Assembly: GCA_947311845.1 (NCBI GenBank)
Contig: CAMZMU010000071.1
Coordinates: 19,160,181 to 19,224,180 of the forward strand
Origin: Poa pratensis
Taxonomy: Eukaryota; Streptophyta; Magnoliopsida; Poales; Poaceae
DNA length: 64,000 nt
Reading direction: 5' to 3'
Below the pieces are notes generated by a model that was not told the DNA's origin, did not search any database, and saw only the letters and a list, made by a program, of their open reading frames with translations. Position numbers and translations under genes: made by a program. Every line of letters begins with the position of its first letter. Within the stretch, counting starts at the first letter, position 1. Shown here in pieces: positions 35,831-46,574 of the stretch.

Positions 35831-36276
35831 AGGTTGAGCTTGCCAAGGCCGCTAGTGCCAAGACCTCTATTCCCAAAGGTAAAGAAAAGGTTGTTGCTCA
35901 TGTAGTTGAGCAAAAGCAACGCAAAGGGAAGGAGGGTCTTGGTTATGTAGCCAAGGCAATGAACAAGAAGAGCAACAACAAGGAGAACAAGGCCAAGCCC
36001 GCACAAGCCAAGACTCCATTGCGGGTGGTGATGCCACTAGGGGCAAGACCACTCGTAGTGACTTTGCGGGGCATAATAACCCCAACTACATTCTTTATGT
36101 TGATTATTATGGGGATGTTTATGCAAAATATGTTGGTCCTTATGATGGTTACATTGCTTATTCTATTTGGGTCCCAAAGACCCTTGTTGCTAACAAAAGA
36201 GGACCCATTGCGAAATGGGTACCTAAATCCAAGCAATGATTTCTTGTAGGACTATGCTTCCGGTGGGTCTAAATGG

Positions 36277-37489
36277 GTGGTTGATAGTGGATGCACTAGT
36301 CATATGACCGGAAGCAAGGAGCTCATGACGGAGTTGGGACCAAATATAAATCACTCAACCGTCTCCTATGGTGATAAGTCAAAAGCTGAGGTAAAGGGCC
36401 TCGGCAAGGTGGTAGTTGCAAAGGATATCACCCTTGTAAATGTCATGCTTGTCGAGTCCCTCGGTTACAATCTTATGTCGGTTCGTGCACTTAATAAGAT
36501 GAACTTTGATGTCCATTTTACTATTGATATGGTGGTACTCTTGAGGAGCAAGACTCTAAAGGTCATGTTCGTTGGGTATGTTGAAAATGAGTTGTTTGTG
36601 GTGGACTTTTCGGGGTCAACCAACACTCAAGCAATATGCCTATTCGGAAAGGCCGACGTGGGTGGTTGTGGCATCGCCGCTTGTCCCATGTCAATATGAG
36701 AACTTTGCAAAGTCTTCACAAGGGTGGCCACATTCTTGGACTAAAAGAGAATGTTTCTTTTTCTAGAGATCGTCTTTGTAGGGCTTGTGTTGAAGGAAAG
36801 ATGCATGATTCTCCCCACTCAAGCAAGACCATCATCTCATCAAAGAGGATATTGGAACTTCTTCATGTTGATCTCTTTGGTGCCGTTCCTCAACCGAGTC
36901 TTGGTGGGAAGAAGTATTGTTTGGTGATTGTTGATGACTATTCAAGATTTACTTGGGTTTATTTCTTCAAGTCGAAGGATGAGACTCAACAAGCCGTCAT
37001 CGACTTCTCCAATGAAGTTCAACGTCAACACAATGTTCCCATATTGGCCATTAGAAGTGACAATGGCTCCGAGTTCAAGAACTACACCCTAAATGAGTTT
37101 CTTAGTGAAGAGGGAATTCGTCATCAATATTCCGCTGCATATACCCCTCAACAAAATGGTGTAGCCGAGAGGAAGAACCGGACTCTATGGATATGGCAAG
37201 GTCCATGTTGGCGGAGTTTAAGTCTCCACTTTACTTGTGGGCCGAGGCCATCTCCACGGCGTGTCACTCATCAAACCGGTTATTCTTTCGCGTTGGAAGA
37301 AAAGAAACTCCATATGAGATGCTTACCGGCAACAAGCCCAATATTTCCTACTACCGAGTGTTTGGTTGTAAGTGTTTCTATAAGATCAAAGGTGTTCGTT
37401 TATCTAAATTTGAATCTAAAGCTTTAGAGGGTATTTTGTTGGTTACGGTGCCGAATCTCACACTTATAGAGTCTACGACAAATCCTTAG
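36277..37489 (+). pseudogene. Sirevirus protease and integrase (broken)
   Basis: The protease shows DSGCTSHMTG at 36281-36310 and the flap-like VKGLGKVV. Frame changes near 36640 into the pre-integrase WLWHRRLSHVNMRTL. The HHCC finger CRACVEGK is followed by the integrase core, with catalytic Asp in HVDLFG and RSDNGSEF. The glutamate follows TPQQNGVAE. One base is missing near 37182, after ERKNRTL, and the core continues in another frame with LYLWAEAI and VFGCKCF. The chain then decays. Confidence 0.87.
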
Positions 37490-38119
37490 GGAGAGTTGTG
37501 GAATCTTGTAGTGTGAAGTTCGATGAGAATGACGGCTCCCAAGTGGCGCAATTTCATGTTTGTGATGTAGATAATGAGGAACCTCAAGATGCAATAAGAG
37601 AATGGGCGTTGGTTTCTATCGCCCCATTGAGATCCATCATGAGCCTCCTCAAGCAAGTCAAGCAAGTCCAAGCTCCACTCAAGTGGAGACACCATCATCA
37701 CAAGTTGAACCGGCGCCTACCATGGAAGCAAATGATGCACCAACCCAAGAACAAGTTCAAGACCCTCCTCAAGTTGACCAAGTTGCTATGCAAGAACCAA
37801 GTACTCCTATTGTTGATGCTAGCCAAGGTCAAGACCAAGATCAACCCTCTCCTTCATTGTTGAAGATGTGCATCAAGATGATCAAGGTCAACATTCCGGT
37901 CAAGACGGGGACTCAAATGATCAAGATGATCAAGTGATACCTCCAAGATGCAATAGAGATATCGAAGCCCGTCGAAAGCAAGAGCAAGAGATTTGGAAAT
38001 AAAGAGTCATAAGCTAGAAGAATCATTGGTGACCTAAATAGGAAGGTTACCACAAGGGGTCAATTGGCAAGCTTTAGTGAGCATCAAGCACATATCTCCA
38101 TGGTAGAACCAAAGAAAGT

Positions 38120-39588
38120 GTTTGAAGCTCTTGAAGACCGGATTGGTTGGAAGCTATGCATGATGAACTCAATAACTTCAAGCGCAACAAAGTGTGGAAT
38201 CTTAGTTGAGAAGCCAAAGGATTGCCGCAATGTTATAGGCACTAAGTGGATTTCAAGAACAAGCAAGATGAACATGGAATGGTTATAAGGAACAAGGCAA
38301 GATTGGTTGCACAAGGGTACTCTCAAGTTGAAGGCATTGATTTTGGAGAGACTTATGCACCCGTGGCTCGCCTTGAGTCCATCCGTATCCTTCTTGCATA
38401 TGCATCACATCATAACTTTAAATTGCAACAAATGGATGTGAAAAGTGCTTTCTTAATGGTCCTTTAAAGGAGTTGGTATATGTTAAGCAACCACCGGGAT
38501 TTGAGGACCCAAATTCCTAACCATGTCTACAAGCTTGATAAGGCGCTCTATGGTCTCAAACAAGCACCTCGTGCTTGGTATGAGCACCTAAGAGAGCTAT
38601 TGCTAGACCGTGGTTTGAAGTGGGGCAAATCGATCCCACCCTCTTTACCAAGAGGGTTAAAGGGGAGCTTTTCATATGCCAACTTTATGATGATATTATA
38701 TTTGGCTCATCTAACCAAGCTTTTAATGATGAATTTTCAAAGCTTATGACCGATAGGTTTGAGATGTCCATGATGGGAGAGTTGAAGTTCTTTCTTGGTT
38801 TTGAGATCAAGCAATTGAGTGAAGGGACTTTCATCTCTCAAGCCAAGTACACCCAAGACATGCTCAAGAGGTTCAAGATGCAAGATGCTAAAGAGAAGAG
38901 GTTTCCTATGGACACCAAATGTCATCTTGAACTTAATCCAAAGGGTATTGATGTTGATCAAAAACTTTATCGCTCTATGATTGGTTCTTTGCTTTATCTT
39001 TGTGCATCTAGACCCGATATTGTGTTGAGTGTAGGGGTGTGTGCAAGGTATCAAGCGGCTCCTAAAGAAAGCCACTTGAAGGCGGTCAATAGAATCCTTC
39101 GATATTTGGTTTATACCCCAAGGTTTGGTTTGTGGTATCCTAAGGGCTCCAACTTCTCTCTTGCCGGGTACACGGACTCGGATTGGGCGTGATAAGATGA
39201 TAGGAAATCAACTTCCGGGGCATGCCAATTCCTTGGTAGGTCCTTGGTGAGTTGGTCTTCTAAGAAGCAAAATTGTATATCTCTCTCCACCGCCGAAGCC
39301 GAGTATGTGGCAGCCGCTAGTGCTTGCACTCAATTGTTATGGATGAGGCAAACTTTAAAGGAATACGGTGTCAATTGTGACAAAGTGCCTCTTTTGTGGA
39401 CAATGAAAGTGCTATCAAGATTGCTCACAACCCGGTGCAACACTCAAGAACGAAGCATATTGAGATTCCATCATTTTATTCGAGATCATGTTGCTCGTGG
39501 TGACATTGAGCTTGGCTATATTCCAACCAAAGACCAACTTGCGATATTTTCACGAAGCCTCTTGATGAAGCAAGATTCACTTATTTGA
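38120..39588 (+). pseudogene. Sirevirus reverse transcriptase and RNase H (broken)
   Basis: Visible in pieces: [15 protein letters not shown] (38285), [10 protein letters not shown] (38425), KALYGLKQAPRAWYE (38535), QLYDDIIFGSS with the catalytic YxDD-type motif (as LYDD, where YVDD is usual; 38680), and LRYLVYTPRFGLWYP. RNase H starts GYTDSDWA and meets two in-frame stops at about 39190; it resumes with DRKSTSG, STAEAEYVAAA and the ending HHFIRDHV. At least four frameshifts or stops, so not functional. Confidence 0.88.
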
Positions 39589-40199
39589 GGCATGAGCTAA
39601 ATATCGTGGATTCAAGGAGCGTGGCTTGACTATCTTGCATACACACCTATTTCTTGACTATCTATTTGGTTTAGGTGTAGGCATGGACATAGGGGGAGTG
39701 CGGTCCTAATCCATTGGACTATCCCTCCCCCCATTATGCCGATAGTAAGAATTTATTTGCATCTCTATATTCGTTTATTGAATTTGAGCTTAAAATGACG
39801 AGTTGTGGCCGTGAACCCAAGATACATCTTCGCGGTGTCACACCACACACTCATACATGGTGGCCTAGGCCACCACCCTCTTCTTTATGAAGAGTTGGTT
39901 CTTATTTGGATCTTATTGAAAATCATGTGATGTTTTTGTCCCTCCTTTGGTTTATGGAAAACACACTCAACTTGGCATTTTATTTGTTTGAGTCTTGGAA
40001 GTGTGAGTGTGAAGTACTAATATCAGTTTGGCTCTCTTAATCACAAGCCCATCTTACCTACAAACTCGTCTATCCTTTGCACACAAGTCTTCGTTTTGAA
40101 TCTGAGGAAAAAGGGGTCAGCAGGCCGGAAATTCCCGTGTCAATTGGAATTTCCGACCAATCGGAATATCCGGTCCAAATTCGGTCCGGAATATCCGGT

Positions 40200-40739
40200 T
40201 GACTGGTTTGTTGCTATTTCCTAGAGAGCGTCGGGGTGAAGGGAGCTTTTCTTCCACCCCGACCCTCTCTCTCCTTCCCACCGCCGTCTGCCGTCCCCAC
40301 GCCCTCTCCGGCGACTTCCTTCACCAGAATCTCCGGCCCCCGGCCGGATCTGGTGCTCCTCCATCCCGGGCACCTTCTCCTCCAAGAAGTTCCTTCAATG
40401 GATGAGGGTAACTCCCCCAATCTTGAATCTTGGGTGCTTTTGTTCCCTAGAACTTTGTGGAGTTATTTTGTTTGCAATTTTGGAATAGTTGGTGCCTATT
40501 GATCATTCCCACATGCTAAGAACACTAGGGTGGCATCCTTTTGTGTCGATCTACTTTTAGACCTAGGTTTCGAATCAGGCTGTTCTGAAAATTTCAGACT
40601 GGATAATCCGGTTCTGTCTGAACCGGATATTCCGGTTTTGACAGTTTTGTTCAGAATTCACCTGATTTGCCTAGACCTAAGTTGTATCAACCTATGGCCG
40701 CTCTCCTATTGTACCTAGTATCATTCCTGGTGTTGAGAC
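40200..40739 (+). other. Gene-like leader and intron-like segment inside the Sirevirus element
   Basis: A CT-rich, 5' UTR-like stretch (40250-40390) runs into an ATG at 40398 (MDEGNSPNLESW), followed by a long non-coding segment ending in the acceptor-like cttcacag at about 40786. This is the arrangement of a short first exon plus intron. Whether it is spliced is unknown. Confidence 0.4.
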
Positions 40740-41258
40740 TTGTGTGTGCTTATCTTTGCTATCTATCTATTGCTATACTTCACAGGTGATTCGAGTGGAC
40801 CTCCCATGAAGACGTCTGAACGCAATGCTGTGAGAAAGATCCCCGCAAAGAAGACTACTTCCAAGCCGTCAGCTTCTGCATCTAGGAAGAGAAAGGGCGA
40901 AGAGGCAAGGCCAAATTATTGGGAGATGAACAACATTGACTATGTTAAAGTTGGGCAGGGAGATTGGTACACCACGGAAGAAAGAGATGAAGATATTGAA
41001 GATCCTAGGTTTTGGTGCATGGAGCAGCTATACATTCACAAGGACATCTATCTCCACTACAAGCATCCCATTCTTCCAATGCTTCCAATAAAACTGAAGA
41101 CTCTCACGGACAAGCCTAATTTTGCTCAAGCTGCACATCATGTTGTTGTATCCTGCTGGAATTTGTTCCTCCCTATATGTATGTTTTTGCATTCAAAGGC
41201 AAATTATTATATGCACACATTTAGGGGAGTGCTTTCCATTTTTTTTAACATGATCTAG
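40740..41258 (+). CDS. Extra ORF between pol and the 3' LTR (function unknown)
   Basis: A 172-codon frame. The informative part starts after an acceptor-like site, at about 40787. Residues then include a Lys/Arg-rich basic block (KKTTSKPSASASRKRKGEE, a plausible nuclear-localisation signal) and a hydrophilic segment with NYWEMNNIDYVKVGQG, DIEDPRFWCMEQLYIHKDIYLHY. The end is hydrophobic and may be non-coding. Sireviruses can carry an additional ORF at this place, often called envelope-like, but this sequence has no clear signal peptide, so I do not call it that. It could equally be a captured host gene fragment. Confidence 0.5.
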   Translation: MCVLIFAIYLLLYFTGDSSGPPMKTSERNAVRKIPAKKTTSKPSASASRKRKGEEARPNYWEMNNIDYVKVGQGDWYTTEERDEDIEDPRFWCMEQLYIHKDIYLHYKHPILPMLPIKLKTLTDKPNFAQAAHHVVVSCWNLFLPICMFLHSKANYYMHTFRGVLSIFFNMI

Positions 41259-41300
41259 TTGTGGAATTTTATTGCAAATCCTTGTGTTGTCATCTAACAC

Positions 41301-41315
41301 CAAAAAGGGGGAGAT
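41301..41315 (+). promoter_or_regulatory. Polypurine tract
   Basis: caaaaagggggagat, directly before the 3' LTR; primes plus-strand DNA synthesis in LTR elements. Confidence 0.85.
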
Positions 41316-42539
41316 TGAAAGAGCATTTCGTGATCCCTTGTGTTTTGTGTGTTAGTTAACAATACTAGTGATACTTTAATCAAGAGTTAAGTGATGCAGG
41401 TGTTAGTTATATATTTCATATAAGCATCAACACCAAAAAGATTGAGGAAAAGTGCAATATGGAATTTTGGCTAAGGACCAGAATGCTCAGCGTACTGGAG
41501 GTAGCCGGATATTTCATAACCGGATTTTCTGGTGTTCATTAGAATATCCGGTTCTGAAGAAGCAAAGTGGAAAACGGCTAAGGACCAGAACGCGAAGGGT
41601 ACTGGAGGTAGCCGGATATTTCGTAACCGGATTTTCTGGTGTTCATCGGAATATCCGGTTCTGAAGAAGCAAAGTGGAAAAACGGCTAAGACCAGAACGC
41701 GAGGGTACTGGAGTGAGCCGGATATTTGCAATCAGATTTTCCTGAAGTTTATCGGATTATCCGGTCCCATTTTGAACCGGAATATCCGATTCCTCTGGGT
41801 CTCCAACAGACAGATTTCTGGAGGGGTATAAATACCCCTCCGCCTACCTCCAGCCAGCTAGCTCGCCCAACATTGAAGAACACCATTATTGCAAGTTCAA
41901 GATTCACTAGATCTCCCAATCCCTCCACCCAAACTCGTTGATCTTTGGAGGATTGAAGGAGAAGGCCCGGATCTACATCTTCACCAAGCCGTTTTACATT
42001 TCCCCCTCATTCACTTGAGGGACTATTTGCTAGGGTTTCCATTGGGAAAACCTAGCCCTTGTTGTACTTACTTGTTGTTCTTGTGACAGATTGTTGCCGT
42101 TCGGGAGCCCCCAATCCAGTTGTGGGTTGTGCCCCGGATTGTTATTGTAAAGGCTCTGGACTCCGCCTTGAAGGTTTCGGATAGTTAAGGTGAACCAAAC
42201 CTTTGTGGTGCGGTTCATCGGAGAAGAAAGTGAAGCCTTTGTGGCTGTTGAGCCATTGTGTTGGCTCACACCTCTCCAACGAGACGTACTCCCCTAAAAA
42301 GGAGGAACTCGGAAAGACATCCGTGTCTCCGCGTGCTTTCACTTCGGTTACCTCTATCCTTGTTTACCGTCTTTACCTTGTGTATCTTGTTTAGTTGCTA
42401 GCTTGTCATATAGGTAAATTCACCGTAGTTGCATATCTAGAGAATTTACCTTTCATGTCAAGCCTAAATTGAAAAAGAATTAAAATTGGAGTAGCAGCTA
42501 TTCCCCCCCCCCCCCTGTAGGTGTCGTACGATCCTGTCA
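41316..42539 (+). repeat. 3' LTR of the Sirevirus-type element
   Basis: 1,224 bp, matching the 5' LTR with scattered differences, including the three 108-bp-type units and a run of 13 C (42503-42515). The first base pair TGAAAGAGC differs from the left copy TGATAGAGC. Confidence 0.9.
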
Positions 42540-42544
42540 CTGTT

Positions 42545-42924
42545 AACATTCAAAAGGGAGGTGACTGGTTCAGAGTGTCGGCGAAGGGATTGGAGGAGGA
42601 AGCATGAAGGAATTGCTCGGTATCTCATACCATTCCATGTATTCACATTGTTCCAAAATAATTAAACTTCTATAATTGTCTTATGTCAACTATTTTGTCT
42701 TTAATCATGTTTATAGCAAACTATATCAACGCCTAAAACCACTTTGGTTTTATTAATTTACCATAAAATATAATTTTGTACTGCATAGAATTAAGGTCAT
42801 GGATATTACCACTTTTCTATAAACTTGGACGACACAAGAACTTTAATTATTTTGAAACTTACATAGTAGGAAAAGGAAAGGACAATTTTTTGTTGATCTT
42901 GGACACACTTGCATTCAGTGCCTT
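42545..42924. other. Short intergenic gap
   Basis: No gene recognised between the Sirevirus TSD and the next MITE. Confidence 0.4.
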
Positions 42925-43158
42925 CGTACTCACTCCGTAAAAAATTACCGTTCACTCTGACTTTGGTCAAAGTCATTTTTTAATTTAACCAAATATATAG
43001 AAAAATAGAAATATATCTAATACAAAATGCATATAGTATGAAAATATTTTGTGAAGATTCTAATAATATTTATTTTATATTATAAATATTGTTTTTTTTT
43101 TACATGCTTAGTCAAAATTTAATCCAGAATGCAGGACAAATCCGGATAAATGGAGTAG
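42925..43158. mobile_element. Stowaway-like MITE (degenerate)
   Basis: Starts with tactcactccgtaaaaaat and ends with ccggataaatggagtagta, which are worn versions of the ctccctccg...cggagggag ends of Stowaway elements. The internal palindrome gactttggtcaaagtc and AT-rich interior are also usual. Flanking ta is present at each side. Confidence 0.55.
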
Positions 43159-43187
43159 TAGATTTATATAGCCAACTAACTCGAGAG

Positions 43188-43604
43188 TGGCGATATGTAG
43201 CTTGGCCTATATGTAGCCCTTTATTTTCTAAAATGTGAAAATCATATTTTGGAGTTTCAAAAAAATCTGAAAAAAATCCTGCACATATAATATGTTGCCT
43301 TCTACCGACGTGTAAAATTACAAAAATAAATATGTTGTATTTTGCGCTGCGCAAAAATGACAAAATCTGAATCTGAAAGTAGTGAATAGTGCCAAATTTG
43401 AACTCTCCAAAATCTGTCAGATTTTGTTATTTGTGCATAGCTCGAAATATGAATTATTTTGAGTTGAGATTTTGCAAGTTGGTAGAATGCACTATTGTTT
43501 ACGTCCGAGATTTTTTTCAGAATTTTTTGAAACTTTGAAATATGATTTTGGAATTTGGCAAAATAAATGGCTACATATAGCTCGGCCTCCGTTTTGAGTT
43601 TCCG
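43188..43604. mobile_element. Full-length foldback MITE (417 bp) with 15-bp flanking direct repeat
   Basis: The direct repeat caactaactcgagag lies at both sides (43173-43187, 43605-43619). Between them the two halves are inverse copies of one another around a centre near 43396. Paired examples are ctatatgtagcc with ggctacatatag, atcatatttt with its inverse near 43540, and acaaaatctga with tcagattttgt near 43425. A single-stranded form would be a hairpin of about 200 bp. The flanking repeat is long for a cut-and-paste element; Mutator-type elements usually give 9-10 bp. Confidence 0.75.
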
Positions 43605-43915
43605 CAACTAACTCGAGAGAATATCTAGTGATACAAGACGTTGGGTGATACAATGCATTCGAAACAATATGCACCGTTCGATCTTGTACGTAGGGACAGG
43701 ATCCATACCCCAGTGAGGCTCGGTTTCCTGGATGCCTAATATGCAAAAGACACCCTAGTTTATTCTATATTGAGAAACGAATTCCATCGTTTTCTTGTAC
43801 CTCTAACCTGTTCCTGTACCTCCTCCAGCTGATGTGCAAGAGAAGCCTCGCTCAGTTCAAAAGAAAGCAAATGGAGTTCTAGGGTTTGCTTGGGTACCTC
43901 GAACAGGGAAGCACA

Positions 43916-44192
43916 GATGCGGCCCGAGCAGAACCTTGCGCCGCTGCCGGCGGCGCTCGTTCTAGCATCTCCGCCTCTGGAGCACGAAGCGTCACTTGCG
44001 CCGCCGCCGGCGCTCGTCCCAGCGCCTCCGCCTCTGGAGCACGAAGTGTCTCTTGCGCCCGCCCGATCTGGACCCGCCCCCTCCACCTGCGGCGCTGGAT
44101 CTTCCCGTAATGGGGCTCTGCTTGTAAGACGAACCGATTCCTCGGGAAGTGACTTGAAGATTGGAGGAGAAAATGTCATTTTGGTTAGTTAA
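43916..44192 (+). CDS. Hypothetical first exon or short ORF, GC-rich
   Basis: A 91-codon frame from the ATG at 43916. The start of the protein is made of two copies of a 19-20 residue Pro/Ala-rich unit ending PPLEHE(A/V)SLAP. A Ser-rich part and DLKIGGENVIL follow. The stop lies inside ttggttagttaa, where a splice donor (g/gttagt) is also possible, so this may be exon 1 of a gene whose later exons I could not find. No known domain. Low confidence that it is expressed. Confidence 0.3.
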
Positions 44193-44389
44193 TCCCTTCA
44201 AACTCTGCAACGCTACTATCTATTGAAGTTATCTGCTAGTGCATGCACATTCATTCTGCAAATTAGGCCCACATTGGCTGTTGTGTGTTTCCAAATTTGT
44301 GTATTCTGCAGTAGTCGATTGTTGTTTCAAGGCTAACAATATTTTGTTTTAGACTATGGGACTTTACTGTATCTGTAAATGCAGGGGAG

Positions 44390-45000
44390 AAAACATGTTG
44401 AAACTTCTCTTAGTGACAGCTAATTGTTCGAGAGAAGAAACTGAAATATTATCTCTCAAATGCGATTACAGTAGCTGGATATAGGTTTAGGCATGGCCAA
44501 GAAAATTGACAAACTCGGAACACTTCAATGAATGTAGATAAAGTTTACTGTTGGTTATATTAGTACGTACATGTACAGAGTTCTATGAAAACTTAAAAAT
44601 TAATAGGACTTGTTTGATTCTTTAGTCCTCCATTTGATTGGTAATAATGTTACAACACAGATTTGGTTTCAGAGTGTGTGACCATACTGTACAAGAAAAT
44701 ATTGATCGAGAAGTTGTCGAAATTCAACCTATAATAGTTAACTGTTCATCTTTACTTCTATGGGCACGTTTAGTAATTTGTTGTGTGACAAGAAACTGAA
44801 TTATTTTGTTTCTGAAATGCAAGTTAAGTAGCTGGTTAAAGGATTGGGTGTGGCCATTTTTTTTTTATAAAGTCACAATGGTTCAAGGAGTCCAATGGAA
44901 AATGTGGTTATATACATCTGCAAGGTTCCATGGAAACTTCAAAACGAAGATTTGGTTGATTCTTCAGTAGTCATTTCATTGATTAGTGAAACTCTGATCT
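44390..45000. repeat. Old direct duplication of about 250 bp
   Basis: 44440-44660 and 44790-44990 are related. Both hold aaactgaa(a/t)tattt, aaatgc, agtagctgg, gg(t/a)tt(a/g)gg..tggcca, gaaactt(a/c)aaaa and tttgattctt(t/c)agt in the same order. Divergence is high. Other sequence between the hypothetical exon at 44 kb and the methyltransferase-like gene (45001-45711) holds no recognised gene. Confidence 0.5.
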
Positions 45001-45711
45001 ATAGGACATGTTATTAATCAAAGTCATTGTAGGACATCGATGTAGCAGATCAGTCTGATCTCCTTTTCTAATTCGTTTTGTACCTTAAGTAGTTATTATT
45101 ATGGGTACATGCTCCCCTTTTCTGAATATAAAATGTTTAGCTCTAGTACAAATTTTATTTCTAATTTGCTAGGCTTAGGTTGCTGCTGGCTAGGGTTTGG
45201 TCGCCGGAGAGGGAGCGGAGTGGGGCAGTGGAGTGGGTGGGGGCTGGCCGTTCCTATCCCCTGTCATTAAAAAGGACTGGTCCAGGGGAGGTTGACCGGC
45301 GCCGTGTCGCTGACTGGTGGGCTCGGGGAGGACACCACGCGCGACCACGCGGATGCGCGTTCAGTCCGCCGCGCGTCCGCGCCGACGCATTCGGCGCGGA
45401 TGCGCGGCGGACTGAAATCGGCCACGGTCCGCTTTTGCGTCGCCCCGTTGGGCCCTGGTTTTGGTCCAACACGATCCAAACGGACGCGCGCGGACTCGAT
45501 GCGTCACCCTGTTGAAGTCATCCTAACTGAATGTCTATCCGAACAAGATCGATTCCGATAAACAACAGAGAACAAATTGTGTTTCACTTGGAATGTACTC
45601 AAGCAGCAAGACTACTTATATCTACAGTACTTACTGTCCAAAAGTCGAACGAATCAAAGAAAACCTTAATAATAGTATTAACATTGCATGAACATAATGA
45701 CACGCATGGAA

Positions 45712-46418
45712 TCAGTGGCGCTTCGTGTTGGTGGTCAGGATTACTATGCTGGCCGCCGTGCCATTCAAGGTAGTATTCCTGACATGGACGACGCGTGACT
45801 TTTTGAAGAGAGAGACGACGATGAAGAGATCGGTGTGTCGATCGACAGCGACCGCGATTGCGCCACCACGGTGTACGGTGCGCTCGATCTCAGCCGCGAA
45901 CCGGGACGGGAAGAGTGCGCCGGCGAGCGCCGCTGGGTCGTCGAAAAGAGCCAGGTCGAAGGCGTCATCGAAGAACGGGAGGTTGTGCAGGTCTGCGCGG
46001 CGTACGAGGGGAGGGAAGTCAATGAGATCAACGCCGGTGACGTCCCCCACGCCAGCCACGTTGAGCGCGTCGACTGATCGCCCCGCGCCGGCGGCGAAGC
46101 AGAGGACGCGGGAGGAGTTGCCTAGGAGGCGCAGGCATCGGAGAGGTTCGGCAACCGATGCGGGAGGGCCGCATTGTGACGTCGCCAGCTCGGGGAGGAC
46201 CGGAGCTTGGCCAGGCGGAGGTCGGGGTCGACGACGAGGCGGGATGCGGCGTCGCAGGAGGTGCGGGGGAAGGGCGCCAGCGAGAGGGACGAATAGGCGG
46301 GCGAGCTGGCGATGCAGGAGGTGGATGAGTGGCGGAACAGGTGCATCAGGGCGGCGGTGGCCACGGCCGCCAGGGCGATCGCCACGCGGCTTAGGAGCCG
46401 TCGGACGTGCCCATCCAT
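45712..46418 (-). pseudogene. Methyltransferase-like gene, copy 1 (single frameshift)
   Basis: Minus-strand gene starting at the ATG at 46418 (MDGHVRRLL). An N-terminal hydrophobic stretch (VAIALAAVATAALMHLF) is a possible membrane anchor or organelle-targeting segment. Near 46140 it has one base fewer than copy 2, so the frame is lost before the SAM-binding loop. The rest is readable from about 46059 to the stop at 45712: DVTGVDL, a FFDDAFDLALFD strand typical of class I SAM-dependent methyltransferases, and a full C terminus ending SIVILTTNTKRH. Full length would be about 235 residues. Substrate unknown. The duplication breakpoint lies inside this gene at about 45943. Confidence 0.7.
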
Positions 46419-46574
46419 AGCCGGGGTGACCAGGTAAAATAGAGCGGTCTGTGCGTCGAAGGCTTTTATTTTTTCTGGTCTGGTTGGTGTGTTGGGCTGG
46501 GCTTATTTACACGGCCTAATTAAGAAGCACTGGGCTCCGTCTTCTCCTCTCGCCGCAAACCCCCATCTTTCCCC
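46419..46574. promoter_or_regulatory. Divergent promoter region, copy 1
   Basis: Only 156 bp separate the ATG of the methyltransferase-like gene (minus) and the ATG of the PPR gene (plus), so they share one intergenic control region. No clear TATA box; ccaat-type or motif calls would be guesses. Confidence 0.55.

Larger units (their letters stand above)
32426..42539 (+). mobile_element. Sirevirus-type Copia LTR retrotransposon, plus strand (10.1 kb)
   Basis: LTRs at 32426-33667 and 41316-42539 start TGA and end TCA. They are flanked by the perfect 5-bp TSD ctgtt (32421-32425, 42540-42544). A Met-tRNA primer site follows the left LTR and a polypurine tract precedes the right one. A gag with zinc knuckle and coiled-coil-rich C-terminal extension, then protease, integrase, RT and RNase H, in Copia order, fit the Sirevirus branch (Maximus-like). 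Internal 3' DNA of 1.7 kb carries an additional ORF. All pol frames are broken by stops and shifts, and the LTRs are more diverged than those of the 7-12 kb element, so this is older. Confidence 0.93.

Noticed and set aside
40740..41258. Envelope protein call for the Sirevirus extra ORF
   Set aside because: No signal peptide, fusion-peptide-like segment or transmembrane anchor in the well-preserved part; kept as unknown.
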